64,000 nucleotides of DNA from Planctomycetota bacterium (GTDB taxonomy: Bacteria; Planctomycetota; Phycisphaerae; WQYP01): NCBI GenBank assembly GCA_021805985.1, contig JAJZDN010000014.1, positions 1-64,000 of the forward strand. Reading direction: 5' to 3'. The translations under genes and the position numbers were made by a program. This document shows positions 53,799 through 62,229 of this stretch, in pieces. Below the pieces are notes generated by a model. That model did not search any database. It saw nothing but the letters and a program-made list of their open reading frames with translations, and was not told the DNA's origin. How positions within the stretch are numbered: position 1 is the first letter of the stretch; the number at the start of each line of letters is the position of its first letter.

Positions 53799-54416
53799 TC
53801 AATGCGTGGCGGTGGGGATTTCGGCGAGTGCCGCGGTCAGGTTGCTTTTTTCAATCGCAGTCGGGGCCTCCGAAATCGCCCGCTTTAGCCGGAACCGTGC
53901 GACCGGCCGCCCTTCCACGTTTTCCAATATTGCTACCATCGTATGCCTGTACCGAAATTGGGTTCCGTGCTGTAATGCCGCGATGATTGGTTTCACGCTT
54001 GGCATTCCGATTCGCGTGAGTGCGTTGGCAGCCGGGCTGGCCCCTATAATTACGAGCGGCAGGCCCTTAATAATTCCTTGGGGATAAGGAAAGCTGATGT
54101 CCTTGATCAACCGCGGAACCGCACCCGCGATCCTGTACATTCCCAAGAGGTAGATGGCCGATGCCTTCACGTCTGGTTTGGATGACTTGGCCATTGACAG
54201 AAGAAACATTTCCAATTTACGCCGCCGCAACGTAAGGGGGTAGAGGCACCGCTGTAGGGAATGCTTGCCAGTGGCATTGAGGTGTGCAAGTACATTCTGT
54301 GCAGAAACTGGCGATGCGCCGTTTTTCGCCGGCACCGCACCGCTGGCTGTCGCCACGACGCAAAATAGAAGGCCTATTGCGGCCGGCGACCACAACATCA
54401 ATTTAGAGCTTCTCAT
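53799..54416 (-). CDS. Secreted HEAT-repeat-like protein
   Basis: A 205-residue protein with a signal peptide (MLWSPAAIGLLFCVVATASG, cleavage after AVPA). Mature sequence forms helical pairs like HEAT/PBS-lyase repeats (VKASAIYLLGMYRIAGAVPR, NALTRIGMPSVKPIIAALQH, TMVAILENVEGRPVARFRLK). Such repeats usually bind other proteins. An AGGAGTTCTA site precedes the start. A short fragmentary frame lies upstream on the same strand. Confidence 0.65.
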   Translation of the reverse strand: MRSSKLMLWSPAAIGLLFCVVATASGAVPAKNGASPVSAQNVLAHLNATGKHSLQRCLYPLTLRRRKLEMFLLSMAKSSKPDVKASAIYLLGMYRIAGAVPRLIKDISFPYPQGIIKGLPLVIIGASPAANALTRIGMPSVKPIIAALQHGTQFRYRHTMVAILENVEGRPVARFRLKRAISEAPTAIEKSNLTAALAEIPTATH

Positions 54417-54488
54417 ATTAGAACTCCTTTCGTTAAAGAAAAATCGACGACCGAACTAACGCCCAAACCCTTTCTGCTCTCCGGCAGG

Positions 54489-54641
54489 CTAATTAGCCGG
54501 TCCCGCCGGATCTTTAGCAGGAAGGCTAATCTGGCCCGTCCCACCCGACGCAAAATAGATTTGCGGTTTCTTTTTGACATTCCAGCCGACTTGGAAATCC
54601 CAATGGGCGTGGCTCGAGCATACCATGCCGCCCCATTCCAT
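54489..54641 (-). CDS. Short open frame upstream of the HEAT-repeat gene
   Basis: Fifty codons reading MEWGGMVCSSHAHWDFQVGW then NVKKKPQIYFASGGTGQISL and PAKDPAGPAN. The composition is protein-like, but no family was recognised and there is no clear start signal. It may be the end of a longer lost gene: the frame stays open upstream through two copies of GCTTTCCGCG. Confidence 0.3.
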   Translation of the reverse strand: MEWGGMVCSSHAHWDFQVGWNVKKKPQIYFASGGTGQISLPAKDPAGPAN

Positions 54642-54851
54642 CCAATCGCGGAAAGCACGCGGAAAGCACCGGTCGGGTCATGGCCCGGCAATAGCTCTGC
54701 GGCAATGGATATACTTCAACAAGCCAATCCCGCTGGCGGTTGTATAGAGTGTGGCCATCTTTATTAAACAGACTACAGACTTAAGCGATAAATACCGGGA
54801 TTGTTAAGGTGACACCTGTCCTGTAATCCGTGGAACCCGAGCTGCCTCCGT

Positions 54852-54910
54852 TGCGCCTACGGGACATTTCAGACCCATCGCAATCCCGGCCATTGCTTGG
54901 ACCGGCTCCC
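54852..54910 (-). repeat. Dispersed palindromic repeat, module E with part of module A
   Basis: ACGGGACATTTCAGACCCAT CGCAATCCCGGCCATTGCTT (two blocks) ending GGACCGGCTCC. It matches one arm and the terminus of the 5764 and 36511 copies. It lies just past the RNase HII-like gene. Confidence 0.82.
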
Positions 54911-54922
54911 GGCGGAATCGCG

Positions 54923-55915
54923 TTACTTTAGTCGCACAATGTCCTGCCGTTGCAGGCCCAGGCGGGAAAATTCAGGCTCGGTTTGCCCCAGCCAGCGCAT
55001 GGCGTCGGTGTAATAACCGGCCGTGGGGGCAAGATCAGGAATTTGCAATTTCCACCACTGATTGAACATGAGCATATATAATTCGCGTATATATTTACAT
55101 ATCATACTGGCCAGGGCTACCGGCAGAGAGTGTTGCTCCGCTTTTTCCCGGAATATGATCAGTGTGTTTCCCGGAGGGGCGGGGGTTGTAATTAAATACT
55201 GGCTTTCCTGAGGGGATTCCAGCAGGACTTTCAGTGAACAATCGGGAAAGGTGTTCATCAGCAGGCGGGTGTAATGATCGCGACCCCCCTGCTTATCTAT
55301 AAACAACAGCAAGTCTGATTTATGGAACCGATCATGCAGATTTCGCGCGTGCATCATGGTGATGCTGGTTAGCACGGAGGCTTTATTATTAGTAGCCGAG
55401 ACCAGGCGATTAAATTCAGGCACATCCAAAACACGGGTCCATAGACCCGCGGGGGGCGTGCTGGCTAAATGGATAGTGTTTTTAAGCATATTGGTGGCAA
55501 TCGCGATCGAACCAGAATCGCCAAACGCGGGCAGCGCCACATTGCTTTGCCAGGGGAGTGCTACGGGAGCCGGGGTACTTATTGCCGGCAGGGAAAGGCT
55601 GTTAAGAAGATTGTTGTAGTCTTCCAGGGGTGCAGAAGTTGCTGAAGTCATCCGCTGAGTTGCCAGCACAGCTCGTTCGAGGTGTTTATTACCGCCAGAA
55701 AGCCGGTGTACCACTTTACTATCGGCAATAATTAATTTTCCAGATTTTACCGGCGGCTTGGCCACCACCGTGGGAGAAAGTCTGTTCCATAATTTCTGCG
55801 CAGCAGTGGTGTCGTTAATATCCAGCGGTTCGGGAAATGTAAACGCCGCCGCCGACACAACCAGCGGCCCCAGCAAAGGCCCGTATCCCGCTTCATCAAT
55901 TCCGGCAATCAGCAT
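54923..55915 (-). CDS. RNase HII-like protein with long insertion
   Basis: A 330-residue protein. It begins LIAGIDEAGYGPLLGPLVVS, the RNase HII active-site strand (G-I-D-E-A-G-R-G-P-x-x-G-P) with Tyr replacing Arg, contains LIIADSKVVHRL (Asp-Ser-Lys), DLLLFIDKQGGRDHYTRLL with a further Asp, and ALASMICKYIRELYM (S-x-x-A-K-x-x-R-D-like). RNase HII is usually ~200 residues; an insertion of about 130 residues lies between the second and third motifs. It may cleave RNA/DNA hybrids, or act on another substrate. Confidence 0.75.
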   Translation of the reverse strand: MLIAGIDEAGYGPLLGPLVVSAAAFTFPEPLDINDTTAAQKLWNRLSPTVVAKPPVKSGKLIIADSKVVHRLSGGNKHLERAVLATQRMTSATSAPLEDYNNLLNSLSLPAISTPAPVALPWQSNVALPAFGDSGSIAIATNMLKNTIHLASTPPAGLWTRVLDVPEFNRLVSATNNKASVLTSITMMHARNLHDRFHKSDLLLFIDKQGGRDHYTRLLMNTFPDCSLKVLLESPQESQYLITTPAPPGNTLIIFREKAEQHSLPVALASMICKYIRELYMLMFNQWWKLQIPDLAPTAGYYTDAMRWLGQTEPEFSRLGLQRQDIVRLK

Positions 55916-56060
55916 AGCAGGCTTATAATCAGCGGGGCCGCAGAAGGCAAATATCATGAGCTATGATGAGGAAAAATTCTGTGTAGAAAACTTACGCACG
56001 GTGCTCACCTCTGTTTCATTCAAGTCTTTTGGGAAATCACCGGGGCGGATTCCGCTGCCT

Positions 56061-56999
56061 TCACTTTGCAGGTAAGAATCGCTCTTTTTTAAGCCACGCG
56101 GCGCAGGCTTTGGGCCAGCCAGTGGAATCTGTTCCTTTTAATCCCAGGCCAAAGCCGTGGCCGCCGTGTTTGAACTCGATGAGTTTAGCGGGAATGCCGT
56201 TGCGTTTCAGAGCGGCGTAAAAGCGTTTCTCATTCTGATGATTCACAGAATGATCATCATGGGCGTAAAATATAAATGCAGGCGGCGTCAGGGCGCTGAC
56301 ATTTAATTCGCTGGAAAAGTATTGGTCCACCTGTAAGGGAGCGTTTTTCCACAGCAAAGAGGCGTGGGAAAGAGGATGAGTAATTCCCGGCATCATGGAA
56401 ATGACTGGATACCCCAGCACCAGAAAATCCGGCCGGGTGCTGATACGATTGAGCTGATTTTTGGCATTCGGGTTTCCGGGTAACCAATGCACGCCGGATA
56501 ACGAAGCGACCGATCCGCCGGCAGAAAACCCCATGACGCCCACATCATGTGAATTAATATGCCATGGCTTGGCGTGGGCACGGACAATCTGCACGGCGCG
56601 GCGTACATCCTGCAGGGGCCAGGGAATGCCGCTGGGCGGAAGTTGGCCTTGAGGCAGGCGATATTTTAGTACAAAGCAAGTCACGCCAAGTTTATTAAAC
56701 CACCGTGCTACGCGATAGCCCTCTAAACCGATGGCTTCTTCCACATACGCCCCGCCGGGGCAGATCACTACGGCACAGCCGCTGGCCTTGCCGGCCGGGG
56801 GAAGATAACTCCGCAGCGTCGGCCAGGGGATTGGACCGCGAATATGTCGGCCCCTGCCCGCGGGATAAAAGGATTTATCCGCACGCTGATTTTTCGGCAC
56901 ATTCAAGTGTGGCCAGACGGCAATAACCGGGCGCGTGTTCGCCGAAATAGTGGCGGGTAGAAGCAGCAGGGCCACGACAATTAAGACATATTTGGTCAT
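56061..56999 (-). CDS. Secreted alpha/beta-hydrolase esterase, copy 1
   Basis: A 312-residue protein: signal peptide MTKYVLIVVALLLLPATISA, then an alpha/beta hydrolase with oxyanion region CAVVICPGGAYVEEAIGLEG, nucleophile GVMGFSAGGSVAS, Asp in FIFYAHDDHSVN and His in FKHGGHGFGLG. It resembles acetyl-xylan-esterase-like carbohydrate esterases of the BD-FAE type. GGAG before ATG 56999 sets the start. It follows a close paralogue with 40-50 bp between. The pair acts on extracytoplasmic esters; substrate unknown. Confidence 0.88.
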   Translation of the reverse strand: MTKYVLIVVALLLLPATISANTRPVIAVWPHLNVPKNQRADKSFYPAGRGRHIRGPIPWPTLRSYLPPAGKASGCAVVICPGGAYVEEAIGLEGYRVARWFNKLGVTCFVLKYRLPQGQLPPSGIPWPLQDVRRAVQIVRAHAKPWHINSHDVGVMGFSAGGSVASLSGVHWLPGNPNAKNQLNRISTRPDFLVLGYPVISMMPGITHPLSHASLLWKNAPLQVDQYFSSELNVSALTPPAFIFYAHDDHSVNHQNEKRFYAALKRNGIPAKLIEFKHGGHGFGLGLKGTDSTGWPKACAAWLKKERFLPAK

Positions 57000-57052
57000 A
57001 AGGTTCTCCATTGAAGGTGTCAGTGGGCTTCATTGGCGATTAACGAATTTTA

Positions 57053-58009
57053 TTATTTCACGGGTGGTAAAAAGTGCATCTGTTGTAACCAGCGGGCGCA
57101 GTCCTTGGGCCATTGCATGGAATCCGTATTTTTTTCCCCCAACCCAAAGCCATGACGTCCGCGCTGGAATTCTACGAGTTTAGCCCCGATGCCGTGGCGT
57201 TTCAGCGCGGCATAAAAGCGTTTTTCGTTTTGATGATTGACGGTTGTATCGTCATGGGCAAAAAATATAAATGCAGGTGGCGTCAGGGCGGTGACATTCA
57301 ATTCGCTGGAAAAATACTTTTCGATGTCTCGCGTTGGATTTTGGCCCAGCAGACGAAGAAATGTTCCCCGGTTGGTAATGGACGGCATCATGGAAATGAC
57401 CGGATACCCCAGAACCAGAAAATCTGGACGGGTGCTGAAACGATTCAGTGGATTTCCGGCGTTGGGATTTCCGGGCAACCAATGCACGCCGGCCAAAGAA
57501 GCCACCGACCCCCCCGCCGAGAATCCCATCACCCCAACGCGATGCGGATTAATATGCCACTGCGTCGCGTGAGCGCGGACAATCTGCACGGCGCGGCGTA
57601 CATCCTGCAAGGGCCAGGGCACGCCGCTGGGCGGAAGCTTGCCGTTTGGCAGGCGATATTTAAGCACAAAGCAACTCGCGCCGCGTTTATTGAACCAACG
57701 CGCCACGCGATAGCCCTCCAGTGACATGGCTTCCACAGCATAGCCTCCACCGGGACAAATCACGATGGCGCAGCCGTTGGCCACGGTTTTTGGCGCGGGA
57801 AATAGCGTTAACGTGGGCCAGCGCACCGGGTGTATAACGACATCGCCAATGACTTTTCTTATGGTGCGGTCATGCCGCTGGGCTGCGGAAATATGAAGCT
57901 GTGGCCACACGGGAATAATCTGTGGTGCCGCTTCCAGCACATTGTGCGACGGCAGCATGCCCAATAGAAGAAGACCTAAAACCCGCATAATATGTTTTTT
58001 TAAGGCCAT
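57053..58009 (-). CDS. Secreted alpha/beta-hydrolase esterase, copy 2
   Basis: A 318-residue paralogue of the gene that follows it. Leader MALKKHIMRVLGLLLLGML; same catalytic plan: CAIVICPGGGYAVEAMSLEG, GVMGFSAGGSVAS, FIFFAHDDTTVN, FQRGRHGFGLG. Long stretches such as GYRVARWFNKxGxxCFVLKY and HWLPGNPNA are shared with copy 1, while the N-terminal third and parts of the cap differ, so the duplication is old. GGAGG precedes ATG 58009. Confidence 0.88.
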   Translation of the reverse strand: MALKKHIMRVLGLLLLGMLPSHNVLEAAPQIIPVWPQLHISAAQRHDRTIRKVIGDVVIHPVRWPTLTLFPAPKTVANGCAIVICPGGGYAVEAMSLEGYRVARWFNKRGASCFVLKYRLPNGKLPPSGVPWPLQDVRRAVQIVRAHATQWHINPHRVGVMGFSAGGSVASLAGVHWLPGNPNAGNPLNRFSTRPDFLVLGYPVISMMPSITNRGTFLRLLGQNPTRDIEKYFSSELNVTALTPPAFIFFAHDDTTVNHQNEKRFYAALKRHGIGAKLVEFQRGRHGFGLGEKNTDSMQWPKDCARWLQQMHFLPPVK

Positions 58010-58046
58010 CGAATCCTCCAAAAAAGGGTTAAAAATAAGGGTATTC

Positions 58047-58964
58047 TTACTTCTTTTTGGCTTTCCGTTCCGATGCGGTTTGCATCCATCGCAGGATGCT
58101 TTCGGGCAGTGGCGATTGAAAATCCAGTATTTTTCCCGTGCGGGGATGTTTCAATTGCACGTGCACCGCATGAAGGCATAATCTGCTTTCGCCGCCCCGC
58201 CGCGCGGCTGCTGTACCATAGAATACATCCCCTACCACTGGATGACCAATAGCCGCGAACTGCACGCGAATCTGATGCTTGCGACCCGTATGCAACCGAC
58301 AACGAATCAGACTAAATGCGCGATTGGAACGTAAAAGCTGGTAATCAAGAATCGCGGGTTTACCCGCGCTGGCACCGGCAATTTGAGGATTCGGCGGACA
58401 AACGCGCACCATTCCGGATTCCGTTTCAAGCAGCCGGTGTTCCAGCCGCCCCGCCGGGGCTTTGGGTGTTCCATGCACCACCAATTCATACTCTCGCGTG
58501 ATGCTATGGGTTCGGAACTGCCGCTTCAAATCCGCTAACGCGCGCACCGATCGGGCCAGTACCAGCAAGCCCGAGGCGTCCTTATCCAGGCGATGCACCA
58601 GATGGGTTTTGAGTTTCTGGTTGTCTCGGCTTAGCACCCGATTGACCCCCGCCAGCAATGTGGGGCGTTTCTCTTCGGCATGGGTTGCGGTCAGCAGTCC
58701 GGCGGGTTTAACAACGACCAGCAGATCGGCGTCGGCGTGGACGGTTCGCACCGCATCATCGAGGCGCGGCGATTCCGCCGCCGTATTTTGCGGCGTATCA
58801 CATAAGTGGGGTACGACACCGGCTGGAACGAGTTGTTTCAGGGATCGCACGGGTTTGCCATGGAGCATCACGCGGGCGTCCTGCACCATTTGGCGCAACG
58901 TCGTGGTTTTAGCCTGGGGATAGGTTTGCTGCAGAAATTCCAAAATGGTGATGGTGTCAGTCAT
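58047..58964 (-). CDS. RluA-family pseudouridine synthase
   Basis: A 305-residue enzyme with an N-terminal S4-like segment (TLRQMVQDARVMLHGKPVRS) and the catalytic domain: VVKPAGLLTATHAE, the active-site motif HRLDKDASGLLVLAR with the nucleophilic Asp, and GRKHQIRVQFAAIGHPVVGD. It isomerises uridines in rRNA or tRNA; the RluA/C/D subtype is not clear. ATG 58964 is chosen. The tail is Lys/Arg-rich. Confidence 0.92.
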   Translation of the reverse strand: MTDTITILEFLQQTYPQAKTTTLRQMVQDARVMLHGKPVRSLKQLVPAGVVPHLCDTPQNTAAESPRLDDAVRTVHADADLLVVVKPAGLLTATHAEEKRPTLLAGVNRVLSRDNQKLKTHLVHRLDKDASGLLVLARSVRALADLKRQFRTHSITREYELVVHGTPKAPAGRLEHRLLETESGMVRVCPPNPQIAGASAGKPAILDYQLLRSNRAFSLIRCRLHTGRKHQIRVQFAAIGHPVVGDVFYGTAAARRGGESRLCLHAVHVQLKHPRTGKILDFQSPLPESILRWMQTASERKAKKK

Positions 58965-58986
58965 AAGATATACACATGTACATAAA

Positions 58987-59931
58987 TTATATTGCGCTAG
59001 GGGTAAACTGACCGAAAATGCGGTCAAAGTCATCCACGGAAAAATACTGGATCACAACTTTACCGGCCCCTTTTTTGCGGCTGGGGATAATGCGCAGTTT
59101 GGTGCCCAGTTGCCGGGAGATGCGTTGTTCCATATCCAGCACATTGGGCGTGCGAACGGAGCCAGGCTTGGCTACGCGAGGGGCTGCCGCCCCGCTTTCA
59201 CGGGCCAGCGCCTCCAGACGCCGTACGCTTAGACCTTGTTGCGCAGCCAAGGCGGCCAGGGCAGTCTGGCGCTCTGCGTCATCAATACCGGCGAGCACTT
59301 TGGCATGACCCGTTGAAAGCGCTCCAGAGATGAGCAAATCCTGAATATCGCCTGGAAGATCCAGCAGGCGTAGAAAATTGGTGATGGTGGTGCGGTCTTC
59401 GCCGAGGCGTTCCGCTGCTTGCGAATGGGTCATTGAAAACCGCTGAATATAGTCACTATAGGCTTTGGCTCTTTCGATGGCGTTAAGGTCTTGCCGCTGA
59501 ATATTTTCTATGAGCGCCCACTCAATTTGTTGCTCCGGTGTGGTATCGGCGCGGATAATGGCGGATATAGTCAGCAGGCCAGCTAACTTAGCGGCCGCCG
59601 TGCGGCGGTGTCCGGCAACAAGCTGGTAGCGTTGGCCGACCTGCTTGAGTAAAACTGGCTGCAAAATCCCGTGGGTTCGAATAGATTGAGCCAATTCAGA
59701 AAGCGCGGCGCTGTCCATATTCTGCCGCGGCTGGGATGGATTATCATCAATCTGATCAATTGATATTTCGTAAATGCGTATGTGCTTGTCAGATGTGCCT
59801 GACGAATCTTGTGGATTATCTGACTGAGAACTACCATGGGTGGTGTTTATCCGGTCTTCAGATGTAGTGTGTTTTGCTCGTTGCGTGATCAGAGCATTTA
59901 GTCCCCTACCGAGTCGTGCCTGCGCTGCCAT
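58987..59931 (-). CDS. parB: Chromosome-partitioning protein ParB
   Basis: A 314-residue ParB. N-terminal RLGRGLNALI (ParA-contacting region), a disordered linker, the CTP-binding domain with DDNPSQPRQNMD, ALSELAQSIRTHGILQPVLL and LVAGHRRTAAAKLAG (box II, G-x-R-R variant), EQQIEWALIENIQRQDLNAI, the helix-turn-helix MTHSQAAERLGEDRTTITNF LRLL (two blocks), and a C-terminal dimerisation segment. GGAGAA sits 6 bp before ATG 59931. No parA is adjacent. Two parS sites lie just upstream. Confidence 0.95.
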   Translation of the reverse strand: MAAQARLGRGLNALITQRAKHTTSEDRINTTHGSSQSDNPQDSSGTSDKHIRIYEISIDQIDDNPSQPRQNMDSAALSELAQSIRTHGILQPVLLKQVGQRYQLVAGHRRTAAAKLAGLLTISAIIRADTTPEQQIEWALIENIQRQDLNAIERAKAYSDYIQRFSMTHSQAAERLGEDRTTITNFLRLLDLPGDIQDLLISGALSTGHAKVLAGIDDAERQTALAALAAQQGLSVRRLEALARESGAAAPRVAKPGSVRTPNVLDMEQRISRQLGTKLRIIPSRKKGAGKVVIQYFSVDDFDRIFGQFTPSAI

Positions 59932-59956
59932 GGGAGATTCTCCGTACATTTGCAAT

Positions 59957-59978
59957 CAATGTTCTACGTGGAACATTG
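59957..59978. other. parS site 1
   Basis: The 16-mer TGTTCTACGTGGAACA, flanked by CAA/TTG, close to the consensus TGTTTCACGTGAAACA. It lies 26 bp upstream of the parB start and could also autoregulate parB. Confidence 0.88.
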
Positions 59979-60054
59979 TCTAACATAGTAGCGGTTACGT
60001 CAAGTAGCAAAAAGTCTTCTATTCGGTTGGCCGCCTCTCCTCGAAGGAACGTCT

Positions 60055-60076
60055 CAATGTTCCACGTAGAACATTG
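60055..60076. other. parS site 2
   Basis: TGTTCCACGTAGAACA with the same CAA/TTG flanks; the exact reverse complement of site 1, 98 bp away. Confidence 0.88.
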
Positions 60077-60094
60077 CGTCTGGGTCACCATGAT

Positions 60095-61078
60095 TCATGA
60101 GGCGGAATTCAACCAAACTCTCGCGAGCCGGCCTAACTCTATCCAGTTCATTTTTTGATATAACGTTAAGGCGGGGTCGTTTTCAGCATCCACCTGCAAC
60201 ACAGGAGTCTTTCCCATTTGTCTAATTCGGCCCACCATGTCGTGCACGAGTTCCCCTCCAAAGCCCTGCTTACGGTATTCCGGAAATGTAAATACGCCAC
60301 CAATCTCGATAGTCGTAGTCAAAGCTAAATCAAATTTCGCCAGGGCGACAATCTCGCCATTAGGCTCGTGCACGCAGACATTCCGTGACTCGATCCAAGC
60401 ATTGACATCTGCATCAAATAAGATCCCGCGTTCCTGATTATAGAGTTTCCGCCAGCGGTGAAGCGCCGGCTCATCCCCGGCTCGCGCCAGCCGAACCTTG
60501 GGGCACAGTGCCGCCGGCTGCTCAGGCGGCAACGTCATCCTAATGTTCACATTCTTTTTTGCGGGAGCCTTGCGATTTACCAGGTTGAGAAGTCGCGGGG
60601 TCATCGCCGCTACTCCTGCCGCCAAGCCGGTTACGTAATTAATAGGCAGGGGCGGGTTCGCCGTTTCAGCGGTCACTGCCGAGGTCTTTTGTAAAGGATT
60701 ACCATCCCACCAAGTTTGCAGATAATCGCACAAAGCCCCGGCGGCCTCATCGGTGGATGCCAGTACATCAGCCCGATGGGCCTTAGGGACATAAAGCATT
60801 GCGCCGCAAGCACTTGTGAAATTTATACTGCCGGGTGCAGCGGGTTTCTTAGCGACCACAACCAGGTGCAGGTCGTCGCGCGCCAGCGGGGGGGTTAAGG
60901 ACAGTCGTTCCCAGAAATGCGCCAATGTATCCATGACGCCCCCGCCGGCGGATCTTAAATAATCCGCCGCCTGTTTGGAGCGATCCAGCGGAACGCGCAC
61001 GGCCGTTGGGTTTATATCTGATTGTTCCGTGGCGTTCAAAACAGGCCGACTCCACAGTCCCCGAATTTCCGCAACCAC
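60095..61078 (-). CDS. GNAT-family N-acetyltransferase with N-terminal extension
   Basis: A 327-residue protein. The C-terminal ~140 residues form a GNAT domain: CPKVRLARAGDEPALHRW, GEIVALAKFDLAL, and the acetyl-CoA loop GGVFTFPEYRKQGFGGELV, then VLQVDAENDPALTLYQKMNW. The N-terminal part (LHLVVVAKKPAAPGSINFTS) is a second, diverged GNAT-like or regulatory domain. Acetyl acceptor unknown. It begins with GTG and is expressed toward parB. Confidence 0.82.
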   Translation of the reverse strand: MVAEIRGLWSRPVLNATEQSDINPTAVRVPLDRSKQAADYLRSAGGGVMDTLAHFWERLSLTPPLARDDLHLVVVAKKPAAPGSINFTSACGAMLYVPKAHRADVLASTDEAAGALCDYLQTWWDGNPLQKTSAVTAETANPPLPINYVTGLAAGVAAMTPRLLNLVNRKAPAKKNVNIRMTLPPEQPAALCPKVRLARAGDEPALHRWRKLYNQERGILFDADVNAWIESRNVCVHEPNGEIVALAKFDLALTTTIEIGGVFTFPEYRKQGFGGELVHDMVGRIRQMGKTPVLQVDAENDPALTLYQKMNWIELGRLARVWLNSAS

Positions 61079-61424
61079 AATGATGTATAATATATATGAC
61101 TACATGTGAACATATATCGATGTATTCTCCACTATGGCTACCCCGGTGCGTGCCCACGTACCGGGGCCTCCGCAAAAGCCCGCGACTTATCCGAAGCGGG
61201 CGAAAGTTGACGGTCCGCCTGGATCCGTCTACCGGAGTCCGCAGCTTTTCTTCCTGCCATGAAAAGCTGCCACCTCCGATACTGCGCTATTATTCTAACG
61301 TCTTGCGCCAAGGATAAAAGCCGGGTGGGATCTTTCATTGTGATCTTTTATGGCCGCAGTCCCCAGGGCATCGCCTGCAGTCGGCGGTATGGCACCGATC
61401 AGGAAGTGGGGGAGCAATTGTGGG
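61079..61424. other. Intergenic region with two hairpins
   Basis: No gene is firmly supported. CCCCGGT (61143) pairs with ACCGGGG (61159) and GCAGCTTTTC (61241) pairs perfectly with GAAAAGCTGC (61261). A 40-codon minus-strand frame (MAGRKAADSGRRIQADRQLS) after GGAGGTGG overlaps them and might encode a small basic protein, but the hairpins may instead belong to a leader of the GNAT gene. Confidence 0.4.
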
Positions 61425-62189
61425 TTACAAAAGTCCGTTGTCCTTGAGTTGCCGCACCTTACCTATCGCTGCCCAACTCACCGGCGTTGCCGGCGGCCCT
61501 GCCGTCAGGATGTCAGCCATGGGCAAGGCCAGAATGGTGTCATGTTCCTGCGCGTTCAAGGCATCCGTGCACTGGGCGAGCGGCTGTTTTAATTCCCCGT
61601 GCCACACCAGCTCGGGCTGGGCCAGTACCGGATCACGCATCAATGCCAGGACGGTCGGTGGGGCGGCAAGATTATCCGAGGCAAGCCCCAATTCTTCCTC
61701 AAGCTCTTTATACAAATGTTCCAACAGTATCTCTGCCCCATTGCTCCAACGCATCGGCCAATCCATCACGCCGCCAAAAAGATGGGCCCAATGGGGATAG
61801 GCCGCCACTTGTTTGCTGCGCACTCCCAGATAAGCGGTGTCGCCGTGCGTAAGCAGGATACTGTTGCCCAAAGCCGGAGTTATAGCGGTGGGGGAGTTGA
61901 CTTCAAACCACGCCCGGTCCCGCAAGGTTGTAACCAGAAACGTTTTGTAATCCGTGGCTGCGAGTTCCAGATGCAGTATTCCATTGGAAACTGCGGCACT
62001 TTTCAAACTGGCGACGGTACTGTTAAAAAGCATCCTGCCATCGCGGCTTGCCGCCAGCATATAGTCGTCCCATAGCGCCTCAATTCGGTGCAGAATTTCC
62101 GGTGGGGGAGGTAAATGTCCGGTGATCGCCACGGTAATCTGTTCGACCGTAAATGGCCCCGTCGCCAAAATTTCCAAGCTCTTTTTCAC
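61425..62189 (-). CDS. Nudix-type hydrolase-like protein
   Basis: A 254-residue protein. A Nudix box lies in its middle: GGVMDWPMRWSNGAEILLEH then LYKELEEELGL, matching G-x5-E-x7-R-E-U-x-E-E-x-G-U with Lys for Arg and a longer first spacing. An N-terminal domain of ~110 residues resembles that of eukaryotic and bacterial NUDT-like proteins (WDDYMLAASRDGRMLFNSTV). It would cleave a nucleoside diphosphate derivative; substrate unknown. Confidence 0.72.
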   Translation of the reverse strand: MKKSLEILATGPFTVEQITVAITGHLPPPPEILHRIEALWDDYMLAASRDGRMLFNSTVASLKSAAVSNGILHLELAATDYKTFLVTTLRDRAWFEVNSPTAITPALGNSILLTHGDTAYLGVRSKQVAAYPHWAHLFGGVMDWPMRWSNGAEILLEHLYKELEEELGLASDNLAAPPTVLALMRDPVLAQPELVWHGELKQPLAQCTDALNAQEHDTILALPMADILTAGPPATPVSWAAIGKVRQLKDNGLL

Positions 62190-62229
62190 AGCGGAATATT
62201 AACCGATGCTGTCACTTGAGTACTGTTAC

